A stretch of DNA of 64,000 nucleotides, from the NCBI RefSeq assembly GCF_902362185.1, contig NC_044499.1, positions 31,411,315 through 31,475,314 of the forward strand, given 5' to 3'. Under the pieces are notes generated by a model, which saw only the letters and a list, made by a program, of their open reading frames with translations, was not told the DNA's origin and searched no databases. The position numbers and the translations under genes are program-made. This DNA is from Chanos chanos (taxonomy: Eukaryota; Chordata; Actinopteri; Gonorynchiformes; Chanidae). Positions 32,622 to 45,310 of the stretch are shown here, piece by piece (the stretch's first letter is position 1; the number at the start of each line of letters is the position of its first letter).

Positions 32622-34408
32622 CTATTTGTGCTGTCCCCGTGCGAAGTGACAAGCAAAGTCGTACTTGTTCCTGCACCTAAAACCACAGATATTGCACTGG
32701 AAGGGGTTCTCGTAGCCATGGCAACCCATGTGGATGGTGTAGAGGATGTTGTCGGTGAAGTAGGTGTCACAGTGCCGACAGCTGTGCAGCTGCTGTGGGT
32801 CGTTGGAGGCCAGGGCGGGAGCAGGTGTGCTGGGCTGGCTGTTGCTGACACTGGGCGTGGCGCTGTGCTCACTGCCAGGGCCCACAGTGGGACTGTAATT
32901 CCTGTGGGAGCGAGTCCGAAGCTCGGGAGTGGCAGGCGAGGTGGGGTGGTGGGCGGGGTTTGCCGAGACCGCGGCAGGAACCCCGGACGGCTGGGGGATC
33001 AGGAGGGGCTTCTCCTCTCGACAAGACAGCTCATCCCTGGACAAACTGGGCTGCACCTCCTCAGAGGGGAGGTTAGACAGCTGTCCGGCTAGAGTGGACA
33101 ACTGATTCAGAGGGTTCTCCAACAGGTGATCTTTAGGATCTTTACCGACGCCACCACCAGGGGTCTTGGCCAGGTTCTCGTAGACCTCAGCATGGAAATG
33201 CGTAAGCTCGTGGGACATGTCGTTCAGATAGTCGGGTTTCTGTACCACCATGGAGGGAGGGCTGAAGTTGATGAGGAGTCGGCGGCTGTAGGCCAGAGAG
33301 CTGGACTTCCGCTGGAGAACACTGAGCATCTTCTTGTTGGAGAGCGAAGACCGGGCACCTTTCATGGGCAGGAGCTTGTGTCTACGGCGGCGGTGGTGAG
33401 ACAGGTTACTGCGGTCGCTGCAGCGAAAGGAGCAGAGCTCACACTTATAGGGCTTCTCACCCGTGTGGGAACGCATGTGAGCCTCCAGGTGGCGTTCATA
33501 AGCAGATGCGAAAGGACACAGGCGGCAGCGGTGGGGTTTTTCACCTGTAGTACCAATAAGAAAAATAAAGTCACTAACACAGCACATTTCACTTTTCTCT
33601 CATGTGGGGAAAACACATTTCAGAATGAAAAACTTGCTTAACAACTGATTGAGTCAGTTTCTTTCTGACTGTTTCAGAAAGTCATACTTTCTGATTTCTG
33701 ACCTGAATTTCTCCAAATTCCACTGATAATTTTCATCTTAACATTGTGTTTATTGATATGCCAATGAACTGATCTGAACTCAAACAGGAATGCTGTACAG
33801 CCTTTGTGGCGAAGTTATAACCAAAATCTGGGATATTCTGGTGACTCCTAAGGTGTTACCTGTGTGTATTCTGATGTGCTCTATTAAACGGGCGGTGCCT
33901 TTGCTAGCATAGTTACAGTAGCGGCACTTCAGTTTCCCATCGTACGTCCTCTCGAAACCATCCACCAGCATTCCAGTCCCGTCGTCAAGGGACACCTCCA
34001 CGGAGGGTTGGTCAAGGCCATTCTGTTCCACCTCGGTGCCAACCGCTGCCGAAGACAACAAATGTAGAAGTTGAATAATAATTCCACAATAGTAACACAG
34101 TAACAGAGATATCTAATAGCGCTGAAATGTCGTCCAAGTGATGGCAAAGTCATAAAGGCTCAGGTATAGGGAAACGCTATTTATGCACATATGCCTTTCT
34201 GTCTTAAAGCTGACGTTCTAGCATTATAACAATCGTTTTCCAGACATAAAACCGTGAAATCTAAAACACACTTACCATCCTGAAGTTTCTCTGGGTCTTT
34301 GTCTGCGTCGACAGAGCCTGAGATCATGTTGACATGTTGAGTCTGTTGGGTGAGGTACTCCTGGAAGTCCCTCACAAAATCCAATGGCTCCGGTTTTTTC
34401 TCGCCCAT
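32622..34408 (-). CDS. ikzf5: Ikaros-family zinc finger transcription factor Pegasus
   Basis: A DNA-binding nuclear factor of the Ikaros family, linked in mammals to megakaryocyte/platelet gene control. Three coding exons on the minus strand: 34408-34276, 34045-33860, 33544-32622, with agreeing phases. They give 413 residues (human 419). The start MGEKKPEPLDFV is the family's own N-terminus. N-terminal C2H2 fingers are at C85/C88/H101/H105, C113/C116/H129/H133 and C141/C144/H157/H162, joined by TGEKP linkers. The C-terminal dimerisation fingers are in the last roughly 55 residues (CRHCDTYF...HMGCHGYENPFQCNICGF...HFARGQHK), all ligands present. The long middle is Ser/Pro-rich as in the family. 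5' non-coding exons probably lie towards 35 kb. The gene is divergent from acadsb and convergent with pstk. Confidence 0.96.
33684..33830. repeat. Copy A of a local duplicated segment (ikzf5 intron 2)
   Basis: It shares the text tccactgataattttcatct and the later block cctttgt(g/t)gcgaagtt(a/g)taaccaaaa with 34650-34781, in the same order and orientation. The two copies lie about 960 bp apart. Confidence 0.75.
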
Positions 34409-36143
34409 TCTTCGATCTAAGTGTTTTCAGTTTTTTATCTACTTGACGATTGCTAGCTTCTAAACATTATCGCAGTTGAGAAACTGCGTGAGTCATGGTA
34501 TTGTATGACGAGTTTTTTTTACTGGCAATTGCTTTCTTAACTGTGGTCACAAGTCAAATTAGCTTGATGATGCCGAGAGGGTAACTAATATTTACATAAA
34601 TGTCACAGCGTCGTTCCTTCAATCCAAGCAGGGTATGCTGGCATCAGTAATACTTTCTGATGACCAATTTCCACTGATAATTTTCATCTTAACGTTATGC
34701 TTTTTGACATTCCCTTAAATTGATCTACGGTCATACTGGAAAGCTGGACAACCTTTGTTGCGAAGTTGTAACCAAAAATTGAAAAGCATTCACTCGGTAT
34801 AACATGCCTGATGTGAGAGAGATTCGGTTCACCAGCGTCGACACACCAGTATAGTAGGCTACTATGGTTTCGTGTGTTTTGTACGGTTAGTTTTCATATT
34901 ATTTCGACTGAAAGTGATAAGTAGGCGAATAAGTGACTTAACTGTTTCTCACCCCGCTGCAGGTGTGTTTATATAATCCAAAAGCTCATATAAAAAAACA
35001 GAGAAATAACGTCCCGAAAATAATCAAACGACACGATATTTTGTCCATGTGGTTAGTATACACTAACGGAAATGCCGAGCTTTAACTTAATTCTGCGTCG
35101 TTTAGGTCATGTACGCTTCTTACTACAGCTGGCTCCCAGATGTTCGAATGAAAAGACTAAGCTAACACATAGCTAACTAGCTAGCTAAGGTACCAGTTCA
35201 CTCTGTGCTCAACAATAACTGTCCGGAGGACTGCTTTTGGTGCATCGCTTAATTCATCCCCGTGTCGGAGACCCTAGGAGGGTATTCATAGTTCCTAAAG
35301 AGGAATGAAGGCGCCTTGTGTTGCCAGTCTGTGCTCTGTGTAAAACGCGTAACGTTTATGGGAAAAAAATCGATATTTCAGGACGTCAGTTGGCATTTCC
35401 TCGCTCATACATTGTGCAGGATTCAATGAAAAGTGGTTCTGTTTCCTCTGATGCCAACAACTTAACTCAGTTACTTGTAGTATGTGATGATACATCAGTC
35501 TGTTGTTACCCTGAATTTTCGTCTTCAGTGTATTAAAAGTCGTAAAACACTTGGTAAAGCAAAAGAAATCACTGTTACATCAAACATCAGAATTTTAACA
35601 TTTTTTATCCGTCCTTCTAGTTCGGCGGACCAAATTAGCATATTACCATAGATCATTTTGACATTCGACCGAGATACTTAACTGCATGTTAAAGAAAATG
35701 ACCATATAAGGTAGAAATGAGGGGAAATCCGTTCTGTTTTGTATGGCTGGCAATGAACAAGAATGACGTTAGATCAGCAAGTCGCTATTTCTCTTAAAAA
35801 AATAAAACACCACGTTTCATACAGTCTACCATCCATGAAACACGGATTTGTTGTATATATATTTCATTTGTAATGTCAGGACTTTACACAAAGCCGTTGT
35901 CTCAGAAAATGATTTTCTTTAGGACTGGAATTACGCGCAGGAGACGTTTCGTAAATGACAAGTCTCCGCCCATATTCAAATAGAAAAGAAGTCCAATTAT
36001 AATGGGAGCTTGGAGTCCACCCATGAGTTTGATCCCGCCCACTTCATGACGCTTTGCTCACTGCTAAACAGGACAGTTGGCCATCTACTTTTCTATACGA
36101 TCTACGATATTACCAAAGAACCCGTAAGTAAACAAGCTCAACC
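34409..36143. promoter_or_regulatory. Divergent ikzf5/acadsb 5' region
   Basis: 1.7 kb between the start codons. Near acadsb, a CCCGCCC box (36034-36040) and ATAATGGG upstream suggest its proximal promoter. Further left a CpG-bearing stretch with CCCCGCTGCAG (about 34953) may hold an ikzf5 5' UTR exon. No coding exon was seen. Confidence 0.45.
34650..34781. repeat. Copy B of a local duplicated segment (ikzf5 5' flank)
   Basis: Partner of 33684-33830. The copies open with atactttctgat and end with gcgaagttgtaaccaaaa. Divergence of roughly one base in four to five in the middle suggests an old event or two insertions of one element. Confidence 0.75.
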
Positions 36144-37201
36144 ATGATGACCCCCTTGGTTAGATTATGCGCGAAGGTGAGTGCGCTCTCATTACGTAAT
36201 TTAGCTGTGACTTGGTGTATTTTTTGATACTGAAAACGCACATGTGTTACCTCAATGTAACGTTGTGTCTCTCGCGGAAATGCAACTGATTAAGTTGTTC
36301 TGAGGGGAATTTATCGGCTTTCACCTCATTATGTAACAGCCTATTGCTAACTTGTAGCCACAAGGCTAGAAAAATGAACAGGCATAAACGTAGCACTATA
36401 GTCTGTTATAAATACGATGCATGCCAAAATTGTATCAGTTTGCCAATCAGTGTGCAAAATTAGCCACACTGGAGATAAGTCGCTTGGTATGGACAAGTCA
36501 GTGATTTTGTTACTTTAAACGTAACTTTGAAAACCTTGTACTGCTTATACTGCTCACATCAAACCCCTGACTGACGATACAACTGGCCAAATTCTGCTGT
36601 AAATTTCGTTGGTTAATCGCAGCTGGGAGACAGTTAACCTAAATCGGTTCTAAAGTTGAAAGTTCCCATCCGGGTCCCGATGTCATTCACGTAGCGTTGC
36701 TCTTCACAGCTAAGACCTCACCACAATCTGAGAATCACCTCAATTTTTTTCAGAATTTTTGTCTGTTCCTTTGTTTTCCTAGTTCGGCAGACACCTTTCC
36801 CGACCATGGAGTGCTTGCCAGTTAGGGCTGCGGCACAGGTCGTCACAGTCTGCTGCAGAGATGTCTGCCGAGCCGGCGGCTCCTGGCACCATGTTTCCTC
36901 CCCTGCAGACGTTTTCAGAGGAAGAGTCTATGATGAAGGAGGCTGGTAAGTAGGTCTGTTGACTTCACTGGAATAAGAGAAGTCTTTTAGCTGTCATGCT
37001 ATGTCATTTTACTTGTTAATAGCAAACTAATCAGGGAAACACAGTAACAAAGAGCAAGGAAAACAGTAATGGAGTAATAGGAGAGAACTAATAACAGCAA
37101 CAACAATAGTAAAATAGAAGTAAAAGTGCAAATGGTGTTGATATAAGAGAGGAACTCAGGGAGGATGCATCTTATTTTATGGAAATATTCGTCCTAATTT
37201 G

Positions 37202-37234
<33 letters not shown>

Positions 37235-40200
37235 ACTCACTCTCTCCCTCTCGCTCTCTTGCTCTTTCTCTCTCTGACAGTCAAGAAATTTGCACAGGAG
37301 CGTATTGCTCCATTTGTATCTAAGATGGATGAAAACTCAGCCATGGATGCGGATGTGATTGGAGCACTATTTGAACAGGGGGTTTGTGTTTGGTTTATTT
37401 ATTTGTTTGTTTGTCTTTTGAGTCATCGGTGCATCATTGTACCATCTCTGCTTTAATTTTGAATGCCTCTCATGTGATTCTTTGGAACTGTTAGTTGATG
37501 GGGATTGAAATCAGTCCAGACTATGGAGGCACGGGCTCAACATTTTTCTCCTCCATCCTGGTCATCGAGGAGCTGGCGAAAGTGGACCCATCTGTGGCTG
37601 TGCTCTGCGACATCCAGAACACGCTCATCAACACTCTGGTTTCCAATCTTGGCACAGATGAGCAGAAAGAAAAATATCTCACTCGACTGTCCACAGATAT
37701 GGTGAGAATTTAGGATTTCCTGAAAGAGAGGAGCACAGTTGATGTACAGTAGTTTTGCAGAACACTAGAATTTATGGTCTTGTTATGAATACCTATGAGA
37801 CTTGTTGATATTCATACTGTAATAGAGACTACTGAATGAAGGCATTGAATTTGATTGTTGCACATGTAGTGGTATGAGAGGGTCATCTGCTTGCACAAAT
37901 GAAATTTGGTTTATGTTCACTGCCATTTTTACTATAAAAGACAGAATAGAGATTGCAGTGAGAGCTAATTGAGGGTTAAACTCTTTATTTATTGCAATGT
38001 CTAATTAAGTTTCTTTTGTTTTACTGGTAAACAACTTTTCCCTGTCCTGTTCTTGTCTTGTAGGTTGGTAGTTTCTGCCTGTCAGAGGCGGAGTCAGGGA
38101 GCGACGCTTTCTCTCTGAAAACGCGTGCAGAAAAACACAAAGACTATTACATCATCAATGGTTCTAAGATGTGGATCAGCAATGCAGAGCATGCTGGAGT
38201 TTTCCTCGTGATGGCCAATGTGGACCCTTCTGCTGTGAGTCGAGCAAAGAGAACATAATCCATGAAAAAACTTGTCTGTGCAGTGAAACCAAACGTAGTT
38301 TGCTTGTCCCTTTAAAATGACTTATATACTGACTGACAGTGAAACGGAGCAGTCTGATATAGTTATCATTTGTGTTTATATTGATATGTTTTGGCTGTTG
38401 CAATTTTTGTACCATGCCGGACTTATATCATTTTCCCGCTATGTAAACCCTTTTGTGATCAAATGTTTCACATGTTTTCATGGTAATGTGTCTGTCAGGT
38501 CTTGATTGGCGTTGATCTTTGACAGGGTTACAGAGGCATCACTTGTTTCATCGTGGATGGGAACACCGAGGGACTCCACATCGGCAGGAAAGAGAACAAA
38601 CTGGGCCTAAGAGCCTCCTCCACCTGCCCCCTGACCTTCGACAATCTCAAGGTAAGACCAGAGATGTTTTTACTCAGAGAACTGGTACGGAGGAACCATG
38701 GAACCACTGGAGTCCAGAAGTGAGTCAAATAAGATTGAGAAGGTTTTGACTGAGCTCTCCTCATACCATCCTCTCTTTATGACCTTGCTCTTTAGCAGGA
38801 TACTTACTTACAAACTCTTCACCAATTCTGTGCCCTTGTTTTGTGTTTTTGTTCAACGATCTCAGTTCTGTAGGATTTTTTTTTTTTAGTAGAACAGGAA
38901 ACAAGGTAAAGGAAATCTGTAAAGGAGAACTGGATTGATGCAAGTTTTTCAAATTGTTCAAAAGAATTACTTAACACAGATCTGCTAGAAAGGAAAAATA
39001 CATCTTCAGAGTTGTAGCATTCCTCCTCATCTCTTCTGCTGTTTGACCCTTGATCTGAATGACTGAATAAGTAACAGGAGAACTACTGCAAACTGTTGTT
39101 TTTCATTACAACACTTTTATCATGTTATTTATATTCATCGACTTTGATAAAAAAGTTGGACAAGGAGACAAAATACAACTGCTGAGTTTTACAAACATGT
39201 TGGGAAAAAGCATAGCTGTGTTAATGAACTTTACAGAGCAGTGAGTGAAAAAGGTGCTAGCATTAAGTCTGCTTTCTCTGATATAGGTCCATGAGAAAAA
39301 CATCTTGGGAAAAATTGGCCATGGTTACAAATATGCCATTGGAATGCTGAATGAGGGGAGAATTGGTATCGCAGCACAGGTGTGTCCATCTGTTATATGT
39401 ATATTATGTAGTTAATTATTATACAGTTTGTCTATTACATAGTTTACTATCTAGCATATAGTTTCCATACCGGGAGTCCTCTGATGTGTTTAAGTCGATC
39501 CATCCTTTGTCCTCTGTTCAGATGCTGGGTTTGGCCCAGGGTTGCTTTGATCACGCGATTCCCTACACCAGACAGAGGGTGCAGTTTGGCAAACGCATCT
39601 TTGACTTCCAGGTAAAATCAGCAGTGACGGAGCTGGTGCATGGCATGAAGTGTTTCTGTCCGTAGTTCCTAACCATTCCTAACCAGCGTGGGGCAGTGTT
39701 TCACTGTGGGAACATTCAAGGAAGTCCAAAGATGGCTTACATGCTGAAAAAATAGATGAAGCATGGAAGAGGATATAAATTTCTCTCTTTGTTTTGGTTC
39801 CTTAATCAGTGGAGTAGTATGTATGTATGGCTCATATTTAGTTCTGAATGAGTGAGTATAATATGTATGTATGTGAATGGTGTGGCGCTTGTAATAAAAC
39901 TGAAATGACAATGTGATTTGTAGAGTTCTGAATAGGCTGTTTGAATGAAGCCTCAGTCTTGAATCTCAGCATTAATATTGAAAATCAGCATTAGAGTGAT
40001 GTAGCTCTGCGGTATGATCAAGGCTGTGTATTATGGCTGAATGTATGTTCATATATGTAAAGTTGTGGAAACGCCGTGTATTCTCAGGGCATGCAGCACC
40101 AGATTGCTCACGTGGCCACCCAGCTGGAGGCGGCACGGCTGCTGACCTACAACGCAGCGCGTCTGAAGGAGGCAGGGAGACCTTTCATTAAAGAGGCCTG

Positions 40201-41730
40201 CATGGCCAAGTACTTCACCGCAGAGGTCAGCTCCTCTACCAGTGAATAACTCCTCCTCACGCTTCTCTGTGCAAGTGTCAGGGACTGCCCTTGTATTACA
40301 GCAGGGCAAGGCAGGGGTTGCTGTTCCTGGATCAGTTAATGCTGAGGAGATTTTGTTTTTCTTTTTTGCTTAAGCAGAGGAACACTGATCCTGGATCAGA
40401 GTACCTGATTCTATTTATGAGACCTACTAATAGATTCTATGTAGATTCACCTAAATTCATCTTGTAGGCTGAGAAATTTGAAGCTGTTTAAATGAATGCT
40501 TCTGTTTGATTCACATAGGTTGCGACTCTGACCACTTCCAAATGCATAGAATGGATGGGTGGGGTTGGTTTCACTAAGGATTACCCCATTGAAAAGTACT
40601 ACAGGGACTGTAAAATAGGTGAGTGTGTGCAGGTTACATAGCTTTAAGACAGGTAAGGTTGATGAATGTGTATGTGTGTATTAAATGGAATGGACCTGAG
40701 AATGACAACGTTACCACATCTTTCAAGAGTACACAGAGACAAGAACAGGATGAGAAATGACATGCTGTATATCAGAAAGGCCTACACGATATAGATGTAT
40801 ACAATATGTAGATACTTGTGTAAGTACTTTATAATTAGAACAGAAAAGGCACTCCAAAAACACATTAACACCAGAGGACTTTTGTACTTATTTGAGTGAA
40901 TTAACTAATTTCTATGGCATATTTGTGTGTTTCTGCACCATGTCTGGATCTTTTTGGTACAAAGCAAGTATTCTTTGTCCAAAACTGGAGAAGGACCTGA
41001 ATTACTTAAATAGGTGAAAGTAGGTTTCTTGAGTTGATAATTGGGGGGTTGAGAGAGAGACCGAGAGGGACAGAGAAAGAGTGGGAGACATGGGGGGAGT
41101 CTGGTTCGGCAGAGGCAGAGGTAACTCGACGCCTGTGGAATTCCACAGCCTGACCTTGTGTGCCCAGAGGAGAGTGACAGTGTAACATGTGTACAGCTGA
41201 GAGAGAGGACACACACACACACACACACACACACAGGACACTCTAACCCCTTTCCTTTCACCTCCTCCATTGTTCTGAGCCCACCACATACTTCTGAAAG
41301 GTTCAGTTTCGCATTTTTGACTGTTTACCAACCCAGAAACGACCAATGAGAGTTTGACAACTTCTTATTCTTTTTCATGGCAGAGTGTAGATATTTGTAT
41401 CACTATATACCGTCCCATTACAAGAATAATTTGGTCATAAGTGTTTTGTCATGAACCAACCAGTCACATCAAGTTGACATAACACAAACTTTGTAATAAT
41501 AACACAAAAAATCAAAATCACAAGAATCAGTGTTACTGATCTGTCATTGCATCAGCAGATAGACAGTGATTATATGTAAACTCATGGTAAAGACAATACA
41601 ACATTGTAGAAAGCTTTATGAATCACTCTCTAATATGTGTCTTTCTCTTCCAGGCACCATCTATGAGGGAACAACTAACATTCAGCTGAGTACCATGGCC
41701 AAGTTCATCGATCAGGAGTATGACCACTAG
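36144..41730 (+). CDS. acadsb: Short/branched-chain specific acyl-CoA dehydrogenase, mitochondrial
   Basis: A FAD enzyme of isoleucine catabolism that oxidises 2-methylbutyryl-CoA in the mitochondrial matrix and passes electrons to ETF. Eleven exons: 36144-36176, 36783-36945, 37281-37381, 37495-37701, 38064-38234, 38526-38651, 39287-39379, 39522-39611, 40088-40225, 40519-40618, 41654-41730. Phases agree, giving 432 residues as in human. The Arg-rich N-terminus ([20 protein letters not shown]) is a matrix-targeting peptide. [13 protein letters not shown] begins the dehydrogenase fold. [13 protein letters not shown] fits the first acyl-CoA dehydrogenase signature and [20 protein letters not shown] the second. 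The catalytic base is the Glu of [10 protein letters not shown], about residue 412. Start: two adjacent ATGs, the first used. The stop is TAG at 41728. The gene looks intact. Confidence 0.97.
37209..37275 (+). repeat. (CT)n tract serving as a polypyrimidine tract
   Basis: An almost unbroken CT run in acadsb intron 2 ending at the exon 3 acceptor (37279-37280). Length changes here would alter the polypyrimidine tract. Confidence 0.8.
40310..40440. repeat. Short dispersed repeat around paired 'tcctggatcag' motifs
   Basis: ctgttcctggatcag near 40320 and ctgatcctggatcag near 40387 lie about 65 bp apart in acadsb intron 9. This resembles a common teleost non-autonomous element carrying 'gatcctggatcagcactcct'. 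The ends were not resolved. Confidence 0.4.
41205..41235. repeat. (AC)n microsatellite
   Basis: A pure AC dinucleotide run in acadsb intron 10. Confidence 0.9.
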
Positions 41731-41976
41731 ATTCACACACACAGCTTCTGTGTGATGCTGCTGCTTTAGATACACTCCGAAATTATGGCACCATTAGCCG
41801 TGCAGTTAGACCATGGGGAGATCATATCCATGATTTTTAGTTGTGCTGAATTCTGTAGTTTGTCAATACAACCGTAAATGCATTTTGCTGACCTGATCAG
41901 AACTTAGTGGAACTGTTCTGTCTCCACTAACCTGCAGTATGGATGGTTTAAAAAAAGATTTGCTGGGATACTGAGG

Positions 41977-43444
41977 AATAAACTGTATGTGTAGATACAA
42001 ATTTGGATTTGTGTATAGCAAGAAAAAAAATGCCCTTGGATTTTGACACATTGATGCACAATAGTGAAGAGTCCAGTTTGTGCCCCTTCATTGATTCAAA
42101 AAGACATACATTACCTGTTAGCCCGTTCAGTGTGGTAACAGGTATGAACTTACAAACTGTTCTGATCCGCAACTCCTGGCAATATGATCCATTGAGACCG
42201 TATTACACATTAAGGTTCACTCTCATTGTCTGTGACCTTAAGACCATTAGTATGAACCTCAGTGAGAGATAACTAAGATCAGTAATTTGTGTTGAGATGT
42301 TCTTTCAGACATCAGGCACAGTCATTAGAATTTTAATTGTGTTCTGTGGCTGGATTTTTTTTGTCCTATTTTGTCCTTGTGTAGAATCCCTTTAAAGACT
42401 TGACTTGAATGTCTCTTACACAGAAGTGATGAAACATGTCCATAAAAACACCCACATGCCAGCTGGCATAAGGTGTATCATATCAATATTAGTTGTTAGT
42501 CTGAAAAACCAAGCAAATAAGTATTTAATGTATCAGAATAAGTAGGCCCTACCCTAATGTTCCTGCCTGGTTCCTTCATCTTGTGTTCTGTTCTTTTAAA
42601 ATTCCAATCTTCAGCAGTGAAGTAGTTTAGTAGTTAAAGCTACAATCCAGACAGATTTGAGTGTGTTTAAGCAGTTTCAGACATCACACCAATGCCCTAC
42701 AGACTCATCAAAACTGTCATTTATCCTGTTAAGTAAGAGGGCGTGGTGAAAAGGAGAAAGAGTGAGAGCTCTGAATGATAACTGTCACTGGGCCCAGTTA
42801 TTCAGATACTTTGTCTGTCTCAGAGAAGGTAAAAAGAAAAAGATCATTCAGTTGTTTAAATTGGCATTGCTTTTCAAAATGCCTCAGTGCGTAAGCTCCT
42901 GCTTTGTATCGGATGTTCCCAGTGACTGTGTACTCACTGTATGTACACTGTGTAGACTTTCAGACTACTGTATTGTATTGAGCACAGAACAACACAGACA
43001 CCTTTACCAAAAATTACACTGTTCTTCCCTATTCAGTCGGAGGCATTCACATTTTGTCCTGTAATGTTGATCTGGCACAGCTATGTTTATGGTGTATTGA
43101 ACTTTTACTGAATAATGGTTAATGATTTTTAACAACATGTGTCCATTAATATGTGGTTCAGCTATTAGTGCAAATTCATTTAGAACTCCTACCCAAAACT
43201 CAGTTCTGTTCTGCACCATGAGTCAGTCAGTGCCTTGTAGTGGATGTCTGTGGGAGGTTTTATGGGAAGGTTACAAAAAAAAGTTACAAATAATTGCTGT
43301 AACACAGCTGCATAATAATCGATTGGTTTTGCATTTTTTCATGTGAGTGAGTTTGGGGTTTGTTTGTTTGTGGGTTTCCTTCTTTTTAGCTTTGTTTTCT
43401 TTTTGTTTGTTTGTTTGTTTGTTTTTGAGTGGTTAATAAATAAA
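41977..43444 (+). terminator. acadsb 3' UTR with proximal and distal polyadenylation signals
   Basis: AATAAA occurs at 41977-41982 and again as an overlapping pair at 43435-43444. The second lies just after a (GTTT)n tract and just before a repeat element. The 3' UTR is thus about 0.25 or 1.7 kb; which signal is used cannot be told. Confidence 0.45.
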
Positions 43445-43517
43445 CATGACTCATCCTAAGGTGGAAATGAGCTTGCCTGGATTTTTCTCCCCCCTGCATA
43501 AGTTACTCAAAATAATT

Positions 43518-43715
43518 TTTCCCAGTCCTGTTCCTGGAAGCTCACAGATCTGCACATATGATATCCCTTCCATGGCTTAATACACCACCTTCAGCCAATC
43601 AAGGGTTTGATAATTAGCTGATAATAAGTTTGATAATGAGCTGATCAGGTGTGTTAGAGCAAGGAAAGATCTATAGCATGCAGAACTGTGGGTCCACAGG
43701 GGCAGGATTGGGAAA
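43518..43715. repeat. Non-autonomous inverted-repeat element (MITE)
   Basis: The left end tttcccagtcctgttcctg (43518-43536) matches the reverse complement of 43697-43715 at 16 of 19 positions. The internal text (caatcaagggtttgataatt, ggtgtgttagagcaaggaaa, catgcagaactgtggg) is that of a very common teleost MITE. It has no coding capacity and is moderately diverged. Confidence 0.7.
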
Positions 43716-43984
43716 CACTGGGCCAATTACTGCACTGCAAACAGTATTACAAATTCACTGAGTATTTGATCATATACTAAACAAACTAAACCATAAAATA
43801 AACATGGTGAATAAGTGAAAGTGACTATTGGTCACTTGTGTGTGTTATTTCATGTGAACTGCATGTACCTGTACAGACCACTAGATGGCAGACTCAGGCT
43901 TAGCTTTAGAGGAGTCTGGTTGTAGTCGGTAACGGCAGCACAATACGCCAAAGGGCTTGTCATAGTGCTGTCTCCGCTGAGAAG

Positions 43985-44150
43985 AGCAGTCAATTACAAC
44001 ACCTCCTAATGGGCTGTCAGCGCTAATGTTATTTTATTGCCATTTAATTACGCTCCGGTTTCAAACTAAAGGAACTGGCCTTGAATAATTCACCCTTACT
44101 GGGCCAGTTTGTCAGAGGAAGCAGATTAATGAGATTTCCGTCCTCTCCCC
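43985..44150. promoter_or_regulatory. Candidate hmx enhancer block
   Basis: A dense non-repetitive block with cagtcaattacaac, cctcctaatgggctg, gccatttaattacgctc and agattaatgag, meaning several homeodomain-type ATTA cores. It is not open as protein. It is called by motif density and texture. Confidence 0.35.
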
Positions 44151-44525
44151 TGTCTGTAAAATACCACCCCTGCCCCCCAACCCCAATGTTAATCTCCAAC
44201 AGTAAATGTACAGTACACTGGTCGTATTGGTTAACATAGCAGATGGAAATGTAAGCCAGAGGGCCTGCTATTGTTAAATGTTAGGAATAATGTATGTAGT
44301 CAGATGTTCAGATTTTAGAGTTAAGACTTTACTACACATAGTGTGACAAAACAGACTTATCACTGACAATGACAGAAATTAGAAAAATATATTAACTGCT
44401 AAAATACGTTACTCCAAAAAAAAAAAAACCTGAAAAAAGAGGAAACCTGTTATGAAACACAAACCATTTTGAATTAAACCAAAATGAAAAACACTGACAG
44501 TTCTGCTGCTTTATGTATTTTTACA

Positions 44526-44569
<44 letters not shown>

Positions 44570-45119
44570 GTCCTCACCAGACCGCATCTGTTAGCTTAGG
44601 AAGTCAAAAAAATTATCTACTTAGGCTAATTCGCATTTAAACATGGCAACTGAAAGAAAAGCGTGTGTGTCTCTGCTAAACTAATTTATTTGGGAGCTGT
44701 TTGCGCTTTCACAGGGTAGAAAACAAATCATTTCCATTTGAAAAGAAACTAAGAATTAATTTGGAGAGACGACCTGCAACCTATTACCGGACTCTGTGGC
44801 GTGTGCAACCCTTTCTGGCTAAACATGACATAGTAGTACTCCAGAAAGAGTATCATTTCTAAGGAAGTGCAGCTATAGTAACAGACTTCACTAGCTCTCT
44901 TTGGAATATAATTAGTTTAGAGAGCTGAAGAAGGGCCCAGGATGCATAATTTATTCCTCCCTGTCTATATGTCCAGTCCACTCCTCCTTCCTCACCCTAT
45001 TCCCAGCTTCACACGACGCAAAAGAAAAGGAGACAAGAGGAGAGGAGAGCGACCTGCAGATAGAACATTTTATGCTATTCATTTGACGCTCTCTCGATTC
45101 CCCCAGCTACCACACCACG

Positions 45120-45310
45120 GCTGGGCTTAATGAAGATAATTGGTGCCTTTGATGAAAATGCTATTATCACGATCACACTTTACATTGGCGTACACTGCCA
45201 GCCTCCCCCGTCTCCGCCCACTTCTTTTAACAGAGCTATGAGACCTCCTAATTATGCAGGGAACAAGTGGCCTGTTCACAAAAGCGTGAGTCGTCCTTGA
45301 GACTAGGAAT
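45120..45310. promoter_or_regulatory. Candidate hmx enhancer block
   Basis: Contains gggcttaatgaagataattg, gctattatcacgatcac, a CCGCCCACTTC box and acctcctaattatgc. The phrase 'cctcctaat' also occurs in the block at 43985-44150. No coding frame was seen. Confidence 0.3.

Noticed and set aside
32628-33641. Two long plus-strand frames (154 and 171 codons) opposite ikzf5
   Set aside because: They are antisense to the ikzf5 zinc-finger exon and arise from its GC-rich codons; no independent signals were seen.
41002-41349. Overlapping frames of 114 and 121 codons in acadsb intron 10
   Set aside because: They cross an AC microsatellite and a polypyrimidine stretch, with no conserved motif; intronic noise.
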